64,000 nt of DNA from Lamellibrachia satsuma (taxonomy: Eukaryota; Annelida; Polychaeta; Sabellida; Siboglinidae): NCBI GenBank assembly GCA_033239005.1, contig BSQZ01000078.1, forward strand, positions 1,681,042-1,745,041. The letters are read 5' to 3'. Numbering within the stretch: position 1 is the stretch's first letter; every line of letters starts with the position of its first letter. The notes under the pieces were generated by a model that worked only from the letters and a program-made list of their open reading frames with translations, was not told the origin of the DNA and made no database searches. This document shows positions 27,081-41,456 of the stretch, one piece after another. The position numbers were made by a program, and so were the translations under genes.

Positions 27081-27136
27081 AATGTGCTCTTTTTTCTGTT
27101 CATAACAATAGATATGAACAGGAAAAAGAGCACATT
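27081..27136. repeat. Hairpin with 23-bp arms, part of a dispersed repeat
   Basis: AATGTGCTCTTTT...CTGTTCAT (27081-27103) pairs with its complement at 27114-27136 with one mismatch around a 10-base loop. The flank from about 27025 (CCAACCAGCAACTA, then AAGGTGTCGT) has a relative at about 41610-41690, so this is a copy of a dispersed element. Confidence 0.8.
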
Positions 27137-27929
27137 GTATCCCAACTCCTGGAAGAGGTGCCGTGTCATGATCGCTGACACTTTTTTCTTATGACATGAA
27201 GCCGGAAGTAAAATAATGATCTGTCCACATTTCACATTTAGATATAATAGCTCCTGTTTTCTAATGTACGGCGACGACAGCGCCCCTGACTGCAAACAGG
27301 AATAACAACATGAACCGACTTGGCCCGAGTCAATAGATAAGCATCGCAGTTGTATGTGCAACTGGGCTTCGGAGCATCTCGCAGGCTGCTCAAATAAATT
27401 ATTTTCAATCATGCTTTTGGGAAATAGCCAAAATCTATCGAAAGCGGCACTATATACTGTTTGTTTGTATAATGTATAGCCTATAGGCATTTGATCATAA
27501 TTCAGATCCTGCAGTATGGTTAGGACTTATTACAAAGCAACTTGCTATAACCATAATTATATTGCATGTGTAGAGGCCTACACGGAAAACCATGCAGGAA
27601 GAATTCTGCAGTTTCGTTGAGATATGAAACAACAGTCGCTGCTACGAATATCCTAGGATATGTGCATGCGCGCGCGTGCGAGTGTGTGCACGGTACATTC
27701 TACACTTGGTATAATTAATTAATTAAGTGTGTTAAATAAATTTAAAAAAATTGTATTGTGTTAGATCTTATTGAATCATTGAATTTAACGTACTGGTGTT
27801 TGATTTATTCATAAGATAAATACTTGAGCTGTATATGCCTGTGCTAGTCCCGACAAAATGTTTACAAGTTTTTACGAACACCATCGATAGTGTCCAGTTT
27901 ATGACGTACAGGAGAACGACGTCGCGCGA
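27137..27929. other. Intergenic, nothing recognised
   Basis: The minus-strand open frame 27053-27490 (145 codons) overlaps the hairpin repeat and matches no family I know. A GC alternation (GCATGCGCGCGCGTGCGAG) lies near 27664-27682. Confidence 0.4.
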
Positions 27930-28080
27930 AATGCAAAGTCGTATACTTTACCCAGAGCTAGATGGAACAAACTGTCAAATGATTGTGTTAATGCTATATA
28001 GTAGTGTGAATATGTTTAAAAATTAAATTGACAGATATCTGATAAGGGCGGGTTATATATAGATGATAAGATTTGGAAGA
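27930..28080 (+). mobile_element. LINE 3' fragment (end of reverse-transcriptase ORF)
   Basis: The translation, across one frame change, gives RWNKLSNDCVNA and then SSVNMFKN, a stop, and IDRYLIRAGY. This is the C-terminal end of a CR1/L2-like LINE ORF2, similar to the copy at 52.8 kb (NKLSTYCVTASSVNMFKNKV). Only about 150 bp remain, broken by a stop and a frameshift. Confidence 0.75.
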
Positions 28081-28369
28081 CATTCTACGAAAGTGTTGTG
28101 TGAACTCTACGGACTGCCTAGTCCGGGGCAACATTATGTCCACGCAATCCCACAGCCTGTCCACGGGAAACTGTAACAGTTTAATACACGGCAGCTGAGT
28201 GTTGTCGTTGGTGAGCAGTATTTCGGTTGTTTTCTTATTAATCACAGTAAACGGCTCGTCCCGGGTCCAGCTAGACGACTCCTAAAGTGGTTACAAAAGT
28301 AGACCACGACACCCGCCTCTGAGCAGATAATACGGTCTCTCCGATCGTCACCGTACTCGAGCTTCTAAC

Positions 28370-28790
28370 ATTACACATACACACACGGGAGGGTTACACA
28401 GGGGAGGGATACACGGGGGAGGGTACACGGGGAGGAGAATACACATGTGAAGGGGAATACACTGGTAGGGCAATACACGGAGAGGGCAATACACGGGGAA
28501 AGGAATACACGGGGAGGAGAATATACGGGGAAAGGAATACACGGGGAGGGAAATATACGGGGAATGGAATACATGGGGAGGGCAATACACGGTGAATGGA
28601 ATACACAGGGAGGAGAATATACGGGGAAAGGAATACACGGGGAGGGAAATATACGGGGATTGGAATACACGGGGAGGAGAATACACGGGTATTGGAATAC
28701 ACGGGGAAGGCAATACACGGGGAGGCGAATACAGGTGAGGGGAATGCATGTGGAGGGCAATGTATGGGGAGGAGAATATATATGTTCGCG
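28370..28790. repeat. 16-bp minisatellite, CACGGGGA-rich
   Basis: Units such as AATACACGGGGAGGAG, AATATACGGGGAAAGG and AATACACGGGGAGGGC recur every 16 bp for about 420 bp. Purine-rich on the plus strand. Long open frames on both strands (up to 173 codons) are by-products of the stop-free repeat. Confidence 0.95.
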
Positions 28791-30835
28791 GAGAAGATAA
28801 GCGCAAGGCATGTCTGTGGTGCAATGAGAAATCACCAGAATCACACGTGTGAACCAGTGTTATTTGCATGTGTCGGTATAATACAGCAGGTTAAAGTAAT
28901 ACATGTCAGAATCTAGAAAGTTAATATTTTGACATCCCGCCCATAACCTAATTACCGTACATCACAATTGTACACACATACAAAAGTAGAACATATAAGG
29001 GTTATGATTAATGGACTGTGACAAAAAGAATATAGCTATACTTGTGTATTGGCTACGTCATTGTGAGATGCTCGTTTGGCGGGGGTAGGCCCTATAGCTT
29101 TCATAGGCATAAAGGATTTTGAAAACGAAATTATTAATAATCCTTGATCCACCCGTAAAGGAACACGTTTAATTCAGCTGCATTACTCCAGTTTATTGTT
29201 CAGTATCTTGATAGCCGTGTATAGTTTAAACAAAACATGTTTCGTATGCGTAACACTGAGGCACGGACATATCATTATTTTACTTCCGCGTTCATCACCT
29301 ACGAACAAAGTGCCAGTGATTTTGAGAGTGTAAGTGTAAGCCTACATGTGTTTTTTATTAAGACCGAACCGTAATGTTGCTCACTTTAATTTTAGCATTA
29401 GTTTCAATCGGATAACAACTGTAGGCTTCCACCAGGCGTTGGGGTAAAAGTAGCCATCGTAAATCCACACGATAAGCTGATGTGATCTATTTCCTTCACC
29501 AAACCAGACCATGTTAACCCATTTCTCGCAACGTCCTGTTTTCGCGCCAAGCAACCGAAAACAACATTTTGTCATGCGGTCGTTGCCCTGTGGCTGTTCG
29601 TCAGAACGAGGGCGTTCTTGGGGTCTTGCGTCAGAAGGGGACATCGTTTCTGCCCAAGGCCTACGACCACCGCGGGACGCCAGTCGTGGCGCAACCGCGG
29701 CTAACGAGCAAACACGCGGGGCGTGCTATCTTCGATGTTCCGTCTTGTCGTTTTATCTCGTTTTATCGACGGTTTCGTTCGTTAGCCACGGCATTTCCCT
29801 GTGCGATGCCATCTCCGCCGGCGTCCCCGAGGGTACCCGGCGAGCGGCAGCGTGACGGCGTCTCCCTCCTTCCTGCGGGGCTCGACTAACAAGCGACTCG
29901 TCTGTCGCCACTCCTGTCTCTGTCACTCGCGCCAACGCAGAAATCTGGCGTCTGCGTCAATCTGCACAATTGGGCCGAAATGGCATAAAAACCGTAGTCT
30001 ATGAGTATTACCATCAGCATAACTCGCGGTAATTGTTAAAGTTCGCAAGACAATCTGCATGTCTGATGCCAGCTGCAATTTCAGTGACAAGTATGTTTTT
30101 ATATCGTCGTCGTCTATGGTTGATAGTTAGAGCAGAAACGTACAGGATATTCAATCGTTTTCATTTGTAATATATGTTAATGTTAAAGTATGTTTGTAAT
30201 CATTTTACAGGAACACTTACGCGGCAGTATTCAATCATATACATCAGTTGAATATAGGAGTCAGACCACAGTTGAGAATTGCATTGGTGGCCATGTTAAC
30301 GTTTTGTCTGATTATAAGAAAACGTGACCACTAAAAATTCTGAAACTTTTTCACAGCAACTGCCATCATCTCATTGACCGGCTGACCAAGTTTTATCAAA
30401 ATCACATACCTCCAGCTCTTTTAAAACGCCCCGACGTGCGATGCCCATAATTTTTTACAAAAATAGCCATGTATTCATGCAACCACGTGGCCCATAGCAG
30501 AAAAATCCCCACAAATGCCTCCGCCTGTTAAACTCTCAATAAAATGCACCATTTCACAGCAAATATATAGCTTCTACAAACAAACCTATGAATATGCCTG
30601 CTCAATTGCACTTATGTCACATCATATGAATTCTTTAAATTCACACATCGCAATTTAATACGCCCTACATTCGTGTGAAACAATAAACAGGAAGGTCAAC
30701 TGTGGTCTTACCCCTATAGATACACTGACCCAGGAGTACATTTCATTATACAAAATTGCCCAATTTAAACGCACGTTTAACGCACACAGTCTGGTAATTT
30801 TATTGTTAAATCAGGTTATGTGGTGTACACTATAT
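28791..30835. other. Intergenic stretch with a CpG-rich patch at 29500-29960
   Basis: No known gene is recognised. The segment 29500-29960 is CpG-rich and carries overlapping frames of 87-114 codons on both strands. None matches a family I know. It could be the promoter of an unseen transcript or a remnant of GC-rich exonic DNA. Confidence 0.4.
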
Positions 30836-31555
30836 CAGCGGTATTTAACCTGGGGGTAATTACCCCCGGGGGTAATGCTGCCTTTTTCGGGGGTAACGGG
30901 AACAGTTTAATTAACGGAAATTTTAGTAGGTATAATTCAATCATATAATGCGCTCTTGTAGCACGCCACATTGACAATGTGTAGGCAGTGATGTAGGCCT
31001 ACTGTCAGTTAAGAACGCGTCACGCTCGAACGTGCCAGAAATATCGACACATCCACTGACAGCGCTCAACTACTCTTCCTCTATCGGTCACCAGCTTCCG
31101 AGTTCCGGCCTTCCAGCGTCCCGACCCGAGGTTATGTCACGTGATGATAGTTCCATGCGCCATCTCGATCTTGCTTCAGGTGATGTTAATAAATGTTTTA
31201 CTTTGTATAAACGTATAGATAATCGTTTTTGGTCTAACCATACACATAGGTATTTCGCGTGTTCCAACAATGACACTTACATATATAAATATATATAATG
31301 ATTAAAATATACAAAATATCGCCATCTCCTACAATTAACACCTCAGCTACCGTAAAATCGACGCATATGCCATGGCATCGATACGATTATATAGAATGAG
31401 CTTCACAAAAACACTGTTTGGCGTCGCTAGTATTTAACTGAAAGTACGAATAGCCAATGAATGTATATATGTGCGTGCGTGTATCGGAATATTACACATA
31501 TTTTCAAAACAAAAGAATATAATATTATGTAATGTTTGCGCACACGCAAATGCAA

Positions 31556-31640
31556 ACATGTACAAACATGTACATATATGTACATACATGTACATACATG
31601 TACATACATGTACATATACATGTACATACATGAGCATACA
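31556..31640. repeat. (ACATGT)n simple repeat inside hAT element
   Basis: Repeated ACATGTACAT words, about 80 bp, in the non-coding 5' part of the transposon. Confidence 0.85.
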
Positions 31641-31883
31641 TACAGTTACTGGCAATTCGTATGATTTGAAACGGAAACACATTACAGTGGGTTATATTAT
31701 TATTTTGTGGAATAATTTGCACTCGTGTGTGAGAAGAACGTTAAAATCTTTAACTGGTGTGCTTATGTTCTACTGGCACGAATGATCCATCACATTCTTT
31801 TCAAAGCAATTTTTTTTAAGTTTGTTGTAATTGTTAGAAACTAATTTGTCACTTATTTGTGTTCCCATGCAGATGCGTGAATC

Positions 31884-33145
31884 ATGGCTCCAGGAAAGAA
31901 ACGGTCATCCAAGGAATTGTTTTTGTGATGTGGATTTACAAGCATTGTTGACAAGTCCATTGAAAAACGTTAATGCGGTCTTTGGTACACGAAAGGCGAC
32001 TCAGTGAAAGAGGATTGTATGTTCTCTGAACCGTTGACCACCGCTACCCGTGGAGAAGACGTCTTCATGACGTTGGAGAATTTCTTCGTTAACAAGGAGC
32101 TGAAGTGGACGAAGTTAGTTGGCATTTGCACATCGATGATGGGAGTTCGTTGTGGGTTCCGAACGTTCGCTCCCCACGCCACATTCACCCACTGCATGAT
32201 TCATCGGTACGCTTTAGCCGTGAAAACACTACCCCTGGTCTCGTCAATGTCTTCTCGGAGGTTGTTAAAACTGTTAATCATATCCGAGGCAGTGCTGAGA
32301 ATTCCAGGATTTTCAAAGTGTTGCGTGAGGAAGTTGGGGCCGAATTCAGTGTACTCCTGTTCCACACGGAGGTTCGCTGGTTATCACGGGAGAAAATCTT
32401 TCTATACGCGTGTTCGAACTGAGAGAAGAAATCGCCTTGTTTCCGGAAAGGTGGAGAACAGATAAAGAACAAGAATTCCACGTGAATATAATGGACCATA
32501 CATTCATTCTAAAGCTGGCCTACCTCGCAGATGTCAATCAACCGAACCTCTCACTACAGTGGAATGTGGTGAATATCCTCTCAGCTCAAGACAAAGTAGC
32601 CAACTTCCTGCGCAAGCTACAGCTTTACCAACGAAGAGTTCAGGCCGACGATGTCTCCTTGTTCTTCATGTTCTATGATGATATCTCCTTGTTCTTCCAG
32701 TTGACAACGCTGCTTGAGGGGACGGAGGAGAAACGTCCGTTCGCTGGTGATGTCATGCAACACTTACATTCCACAGAAGAGTCCTTCCCTGATCTGGAAC
32801 GCCGTGGAAAGAATATATGGATTGTGAGACCTTTTTCCGTGGAAGGAGGAGTCATCAAATATGATGATGTCGCGGCGAAAGTTCCTTCGCCTGCGAGAAG
32901 ACAACAAGCTGAAAGCAGACTTTCAAGATTCCGACCCGGCTACCTTCTGGCATAAAGCTGGTACGGGATATCCAGTTCTCTCAGACAGAGCCCTGAAAGT
33001 CCTCATCCTATTTGCAACCACATATTACTGTGAGGCTGGCTTTTCAACAATTGTCACAATAAAAACCAAGGCAATGGATAGGTTGGATCTCGCCCATGAC
33101 CTGCGGTGGGCTCTAGCTGTGACAAAGCCTCGCACCTACAGCTAG
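31884..33145 (+). pseudogene. hAT transposase, ZBED5/FAM200-like, degraded
   Basis: Intact relatives are BED-zinc-finger transposases that cut and rejoin hAT ends; in vertebrates the family gave domesticated ZBED5 and FAM200. This copy starts MAPGKKRSSKELF, then a stop and CGFTSIVDKSIEK, as at the start of the BED finger. It then skips most of the N-terminal half (internal deletion). Later pieces lie in three frames: ENFFVNKELKWTKLVGICT, CMIHRYALAVKTLP, FHTEVRWLSRE, VFELREEIALFPERW and the C-terminal dimerisation segment LKVLILFATTYYCEAGFST, ending at the stop at 33143. At least two stops and two frameshifts are visible, and the DGAPA part of the usual CTDGAPAML motif is missing. It cannot make transposase. 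Confidence 0.92.
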
Positions 33146-33443
33146 TCAAGAAGAAGCAATTTCAACTGTCACACTGACACTGACACTTGCATCTGTAGCT
33201 GACTTGTCATGAGTTTGATCTGAACTAAGATAAGTGAGGCGTAGAAATAATTATTTCCTTCTTCGTTTGTCTGAATCTAACATGACGAGAATAAAACAGT
33301 ACTGGAATAAAACGAAAGAATGTCGTTTATTTCCCATTTCCTTTTTCATGTATCCACTTAAAACCGTGAGTGGGTAATTACGGCTTTGTTGGTAAGCTCA
33401 AGGGGCAACAGTGCCAAAAAGGTTAAATACCGCTGCACTATAT

Positions 33444-34689
33444 AATCGTATTCAACATGTTTAACCGCCCAAATATTGTTTAATCAACCAGCATTTTTAA
33501 ATATAATTTTACCGTTATCTGCTCTTGTATATCGACCTTTCCATTCAGCGTGCAATGTAAACATGATATTCTGGGCGAACCATTCGAATTAAGCAAATCA
33601 CGGTCAGTCAGTTTACATAACAAAAACTGTGGTTCGCTAAAAACACACCTGGGCGCTCGAGATGCTATATATTTTATGTCATACTACATAATTTAACAAT
33701 AACAAACGACCAGGCTTTGTACCTTTAAATAAGAAGAAGAGTTGCCCAGAATGCTACAGCCACGGCCCACGGCATTTTCGAGACCACGACAGTTTCCTGT
33801 TCAGTCTTGTGCAGGTGCAAATTGCAACGCTTTGTTCTTTGGACGGAGACAATCAAATTAAGTTTTTAGCGCATCCACCAGAGGGCGATACTTATTAGAG
33901 AAAGATGACTAGGGATGGCGTTTGGCACTCAATAATAGTGTAGGAATTTTATGATAATAATAATAGATAATAGCTCATTATACACGTTATTGCGTAGCAT
34001 ATTTTTTTTACACCAGCGAACTTTTCAAATGCAAAAATTTGGTTTCGAATTTTTTTGGAACTAAAGTTTATCATCGGTTATTAAATGTAAAATTATCGTG
34101 ACTTGATATTTATTACGTGTACATCATATTCGTAAACGTCGAAAGCTGTTTAATACTGGGGGGTTGGCATGGTGGCAAAATATAGGAGGCGTACGTCCGA
34201 CGCCCATGATGTTTATACTTTGTATAACATTATTATTTATTATCAATATAGTTTTTATCTTAATGGTTCGTATAGGATCAAACACATTTTCCTTCTTTTT
34301 TAGATTTTGTTATATTCTACATAGCAAGAAAGCAAGACGGAAAGTGGAGGGATTTATTAATGCATAATTATGTAGAATTGACGCCGGAAAACCTTCGTTC
34401 AATATCCGAGTAATGCATAAATATTAACTGGAACGCTAACCAGTGACAACGTAAGTGCACGTAAGTCTATTTAATTAGCACACGTGAAAAACACGAAGAC
34501 AATAGTTTTACATTTTCACCGCTGTTAATGTCTAAAGTAGTTTGCTAATTACCACGACATGTCGCAGGATGTGAAATGTCACGAGTCGAGTTAAATGTCG
34601 CGACACCAAAAAACTTTTCCACTGGTTAAAATGTCACCCATTGGCCTTTTATTAATGGTTTACAGTTTGCGCATATGGCTGCACATCCC
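33444..34689. other. Intergenic, nothing recognised
   Basis: AT-rich unique-looking DNA. The small frame 34164-34367 encodes a hydrophobic segment (MFILCITLLFIINIVFILMV) but has no other support. Confidence 0.45.
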
Positions 34690-34691
34690 CA

Positions 34692-34760
<69 letters not shown>
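34690..34760. repeat. (ACGC)n tetranucleotide microsatellite
   Basis: About 17 CGCA units in a row, ending with slightly varied copies (AAGCACGAACAAACG). Confidence 0.97.
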
Positions 34761-35217
34761 GCACGAACAAACGAATGCACGCATACCCTTAAACCGCTAG
34801 ACAATTTTCTACCCTTCTTGCTCTGTTGTTCTATTGTATAATTTTTTTCAGAGGGAAATTTGACAAAATGTAACATTTTGTATTTTAATGTATTTTGTAG
34901 CTGTTTTATTGGTAAAAGAACTTGATTTTTATAGACAGATTACAATCATTTCAATCCATATATAGTTGAAACTATATAACTATATATGTTATGATAAAAA
35001 CGATTAGTTTTGAACCTGGGCACAGTAGTGTTTTGAAGAGTGAGTGCTTTGAACTTATGCTACGCCAACCCCCTCCCTTCTCTGCTTGGGTTCAAATGGT
35101 ATAGTTATGTCTATGAATACCAACTTACATCGTATTTTCACCCTGACCAGAATGCATTGAACGTATATACGATGACAATACCGCCGTAACGTAAACCGTC
35201 CTAACGTAAACCGTCGG

Positions 35218-38580
<3,363 letters not shown>

Positions 38581-39020
38581 ATAGGGGAGACCTGGGCTAG
38601 TTGTATACAGGGGCAAGTTGTTACATAGGGGAGACCTGGGCTAGTTGTATACAGGGGCAAGTTGCTACATAGGGGAGACCTGGGCAAGTTGTATACAGGG
38701 GCAAGTTGTTACATAGGGGAGACCTGGGCTAGTTGTATACAGGGGCAAGTTGTTACATAGGGGAGACCTGGGCTAGTTGTATACAGGGGCAAGTTGCTAC
38801 ATAGGGGAGACCTGGGCTAGTTGTATACAGGGGCAAGTTGCTACATAGGGGAGACCTGGGCTAGTTGTATACAGGGGCAAGTTGTTACATAGGGGAGACC
38901 TGGGCTAGTTGTATACAGGGGCAAGTTGCTACATAGGGGAGACCTGGGCTAGTTGTATACAGGGGCAAGTTGTTACATAGGGGAGACCTGGGCTAGTTGT
39001 ATACAGGGGCAAGTTGTTAC
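38581..39020. repeat. 44-bp minisatellite, exactly 10 copies
   Basis: The unit starts ATAGGGGAGACCTGGGCTAG, continues TTGTATACAGGGGCAAGTTG and ends TTAC, 44 bp; 10 copies fill 440 bp exactly. Copies differ almost only at one T/C position (TTGTTAC or TTGCTAC), plus a G.CA/G.TA change in copy 3, so the array is very homogeneous. GGGGCAAGTTGTTACA recurs once outside the array at 39353-39368. Confidence 0.97.
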
Positions 39021-39529
39021 AGCGTCGTTTTACGAAAACATATAACACACATGTGGAGTCATCACCGACAGTTGTTGGTTGGGAGTTCACCAGCAGACAC
39101 ACTGCCAAAAATTGGGAGTTAAGAAGATGAAATTAGCGATACATGGACAAAAATTACCTTTCAGCCACCTAAAACTGTGTTTGACATGTCCACATAATAT
39201 CACCTCACGCAGCCATTTGCTATGTTTCGAGAATGAAACTTGAGACACGTAGAGACACTATATAATATAAGGGGTTTTGCCAAGTAGAAGTTAGACTGGA
39301 ATTCGGGATGTGCTATCGTCCACGTGCGTTCAACTACACAAATTTAGTTTGGGGCAAGTTGTTACAATTGCAATGGGGCATGTTGTTACAACTGTACCAA
39401 CTCTCGGGCGACACATACCGATGACTCAGCCAGTGAGCTGTATGCTGACAATGACTTAAAGATCATAATTTATTTAACCACGACGGGTGAACGCTTATTT
39501 CATGTTCACCTATAGCGTACTGGTTTATA
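39021..39529. other. Intergenic, possible interior of a transposon
   Basis: Single-copy-looking DNA between the 44-bp array and a LINE fragment. It contains GGGGCAAGTTGTTACAATTG and then GGGGCATGTTGTTACAACTG at about 39353-39393, related to the array unit. No gene is recognised. Confidence 0.4.
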
Positions 39530-39715
39530 GCAAGTACTGTAAATGCTAGCAGCGTCAAAACAAATTGACAAATATTTCGGAAGGGGGTTACATAAAAATA
39601 AAAAATGTTTGGACTCTCAATAAGCCAACGGCTTCCTTGTCCACTTGCCATATGAGCGTTTTGCCTTGGATGGCATGCAATCTTGTTAAATATTGTTCAT
39701 TTTTATGGCACAGCC
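39530..39715 (+). mobile_element. LINE 3' fragment
   Basis: GTAAATGCTAGCAGCGT, then GTTTGGACTCTCAATAAGCC and CTTCCTTGTCCACTTGCCAT, correspond base by base to the end of the LINE at 52.80-52.96 kb (GLSISQ.LPCP in translation). Indels and missing segments show it is an old truncated copy. Confidence 0.8.
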
Positions 39716-39954
39716 CTATTTGAGCAATTGATAAATATTGTACGATATACATTGAAATGTGGATGTTCGTGCGTGAGTGCGTACGTGTGTGTAACATTCA
39801 ATCAAGTATAAGTCGCAGTACATATATATTGCCATTCACCATTCCATACACCATTCAGTAATAATAAGATTCCGGGGAATGGTAACCAAGAATGAAAATC
39901 TTAATATATGAACACTTACATTAGTATGCACACTGTGCACAATATGTATAAGTG

Positions 39955-39990
<36 letters not shown>

Positions 39991-39999
39991 TGTGTGCGT
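39955..39999. repeat. (GTGC)n tetranucleotide microsatellite
   Basis: About 10 CGTG units; on the other strand this is the same (ACGC)n motif as at 34690. Confidence 0.95.
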
Positions 40000-41027
40000 G
40001 TAATCCAATTAATGAAATAAAAGTTACATATACGAGTAATACTTGCCTTGTGATCCAAACTTTGTTGTAACAACGTGACCCGTACGATGTAGCAACTTAC
40101 CCCGTTTACGGGGCTAGTGAAAAGACTAACTAAAAATTTTAACAACTACCCACGGTCTTCCATAGTCTCGAGATTTCAACGAAAAATGTATTATTGCACA
40201 ATACGAAAACAATTCCCGTAACACGCAGACGGAACTAGAATTTCCAGTAGCTACCGTTGACTTAATATATTTAACTATAATTAACCTACTTTCAGTACTT
40301 TTTTGCCAATGTAAAGCTTGTAACTATAGTTTAATAATTAAACTTTCCATTGCACGCGATTTTCTACCAATAACCTACCTGCATGCGTAATGTTTGGGCC
40401 TGGTTTGACGTCAAGGGTATTTCCCGCGGAAATTCGTCAGCTTCGATTGTTGGGCAAACGACTTTCGACAGACGACGTTGGAAACGTCTGTCGCGTTGAC
40501 GTGGGATTGCCGACGATTTCACTGAGTGCGGCAGGTGCATCGCTCGCTAATATCGAGTATTACAACCTAAATATAACTACACGAGAAAGACAAACCGTCA
40601 TTACGCCTGGTGGATCATTTAGTGTGCGTTGTGGCTGTCATTTGAAGTTCCGTCTCAAGAGCGCATGTCAAATATCGATTTTAATCGCGACATAAATCGC
40701 GGGACCGTTCTTTGTAAGGATAGTCGAGAAAATCATAGGCGCCCTGTAAGGTTGCATAGGAGGTTTACTGTTATGTAGTAGTCAAACACAGCTTCGTATC
40801 ACAAGTGCGTGGCCTATGTAAAAGGTATGTTCTTATATAGTGCGGTATCTAGTCCTTGAGACTGTACAAAGCACTTCACATTTCACTCTTGGCAAACCTG
40901 TTCATCCCAACGCCATTTCGACTTCACTGGGAAGCATTCAGCATCGCTGCAATTACTGCGCAAAGATTATTCGTTCCGATAGCCATCTCTGTGTGTAGTC
41001 AGGTACTCATTTATATACAGCTGAGTG
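40000..41027. other. Intergenic, one unassigned open frame
   Basis: The frame 40390-40695 (101 codons, starts MFGPGLTSRVF) lies in locally CpG-rich DNA but matches no family I recognise and has no domain or signal peptide. It includes the hairpin GACAGACG...CGTCTGTC at about 40468-40493. Coding is possible but unsupported. Confidence 0.35.
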
Positions 41028-41147
41028 AACTGTGGCAACGTGGGATGAACGAAATTGCCAAAGCTTCGAAACGGCAGCAACAGGATTCGAACCCGGGTTC
41101 TCTCGATTGAGAGCCCAACGTTCTAACCGCCACGCTACCGCGCCCTA
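41028..41147 (-). mobile_element. tRNA-derived SINE copy 1
   Basis: Read on the minus strand, the head has an A box (TAGCGTGGCGGTTAGAACG) and a B box (GGTTCGAATCC), then the body GCCGTTTCGAAGCTTTGGCA and ATTTCGTTCATCCCACGTTG. The 3' bases of the tRNA-like part do not pair with its 5' end, so it is not a working tRNA. The head and body recur at 62.8 kb. The SINE may extend further toward lower coordinates; the limit is unclear. Confidence 0.85.
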
Positions 41148-41302
41148 CAGTGTACACATCAACCCCCGTGGGTGCCCCGAACAATATTTATATTTAAAAA
41201 TATCACTAGCCATTGACGCAATCCAGAACGATACGAGCATGCAAGATGTTCGTTTTACATCAAATAATCTATGTTTTTCCTCTATTCACGAGTTCTTGTC
41301 TG

Positions 41303-41362
41303 GTGCGTGTGTGCGTGCGTGAGTGCGTGCGCGCGGGCGGGCGTGTGTTCGTGTGCGTGTGT

Positions 41363-41441
<79 letters not shown>

Positions 41442-41456
41442 CGGGTGCGCGCGTGT
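41303..41456. repeat. (GT)n microsatellite with GTGC-rich left flank
   Basis: GTGCGTGCGTGAGTGCGTGC leads into about 36 uninterrupted GT units (41368-41440), then GGGTGCGCGCGTGTATG. Open frames (VCVCVC) across it are artefacts. Confidence 0.97.

Larger units (their letters stand above)
30836..33435 (+). mobile_element. Complete hAT-superfamily DNA transposon (inactive)
   Basis: The terminal inverted repeats CAGCGGTATTTAACCT (30836-30851) and AGGTTAAATACCGCTG (33420-33435) are perfect over 16 bp. The flanks carry a perfect 8-bp target duplication, CACTATAT, at 30828-30835 and 33436-33443; 8-bp duplications are diagnostic of hAT elements. Inside the left end is the palindromic GGGGGTAATTACCCCC. 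The transposase reading frame at 31884-33145 is broken, so the element is 2600 bp but dead. The intact duplication and matching ends suggest insertion that is not very old. Confidence 0.95.

Noticed and set aside
26418..27194. Frames of 83-115 codons with repeated VPSVIDMVL or SSPDSVS units
   Set aside because: They come from the 53-bp minisatellite, which is open in all three frames.
28348..28916. Frames of 102-173 codons on both strands (Pro/Cys/Ile-rich or Gly/Glu-rich repeats)
   Set aside because: They are products of the 16-bp array, open on both strands and without any family match.
40390..40695. 101-codon frame in CpG-rich DNA as a gene
   Set aside because: It has no homology or domain I can recognise and the local GC content can explain the frame length.
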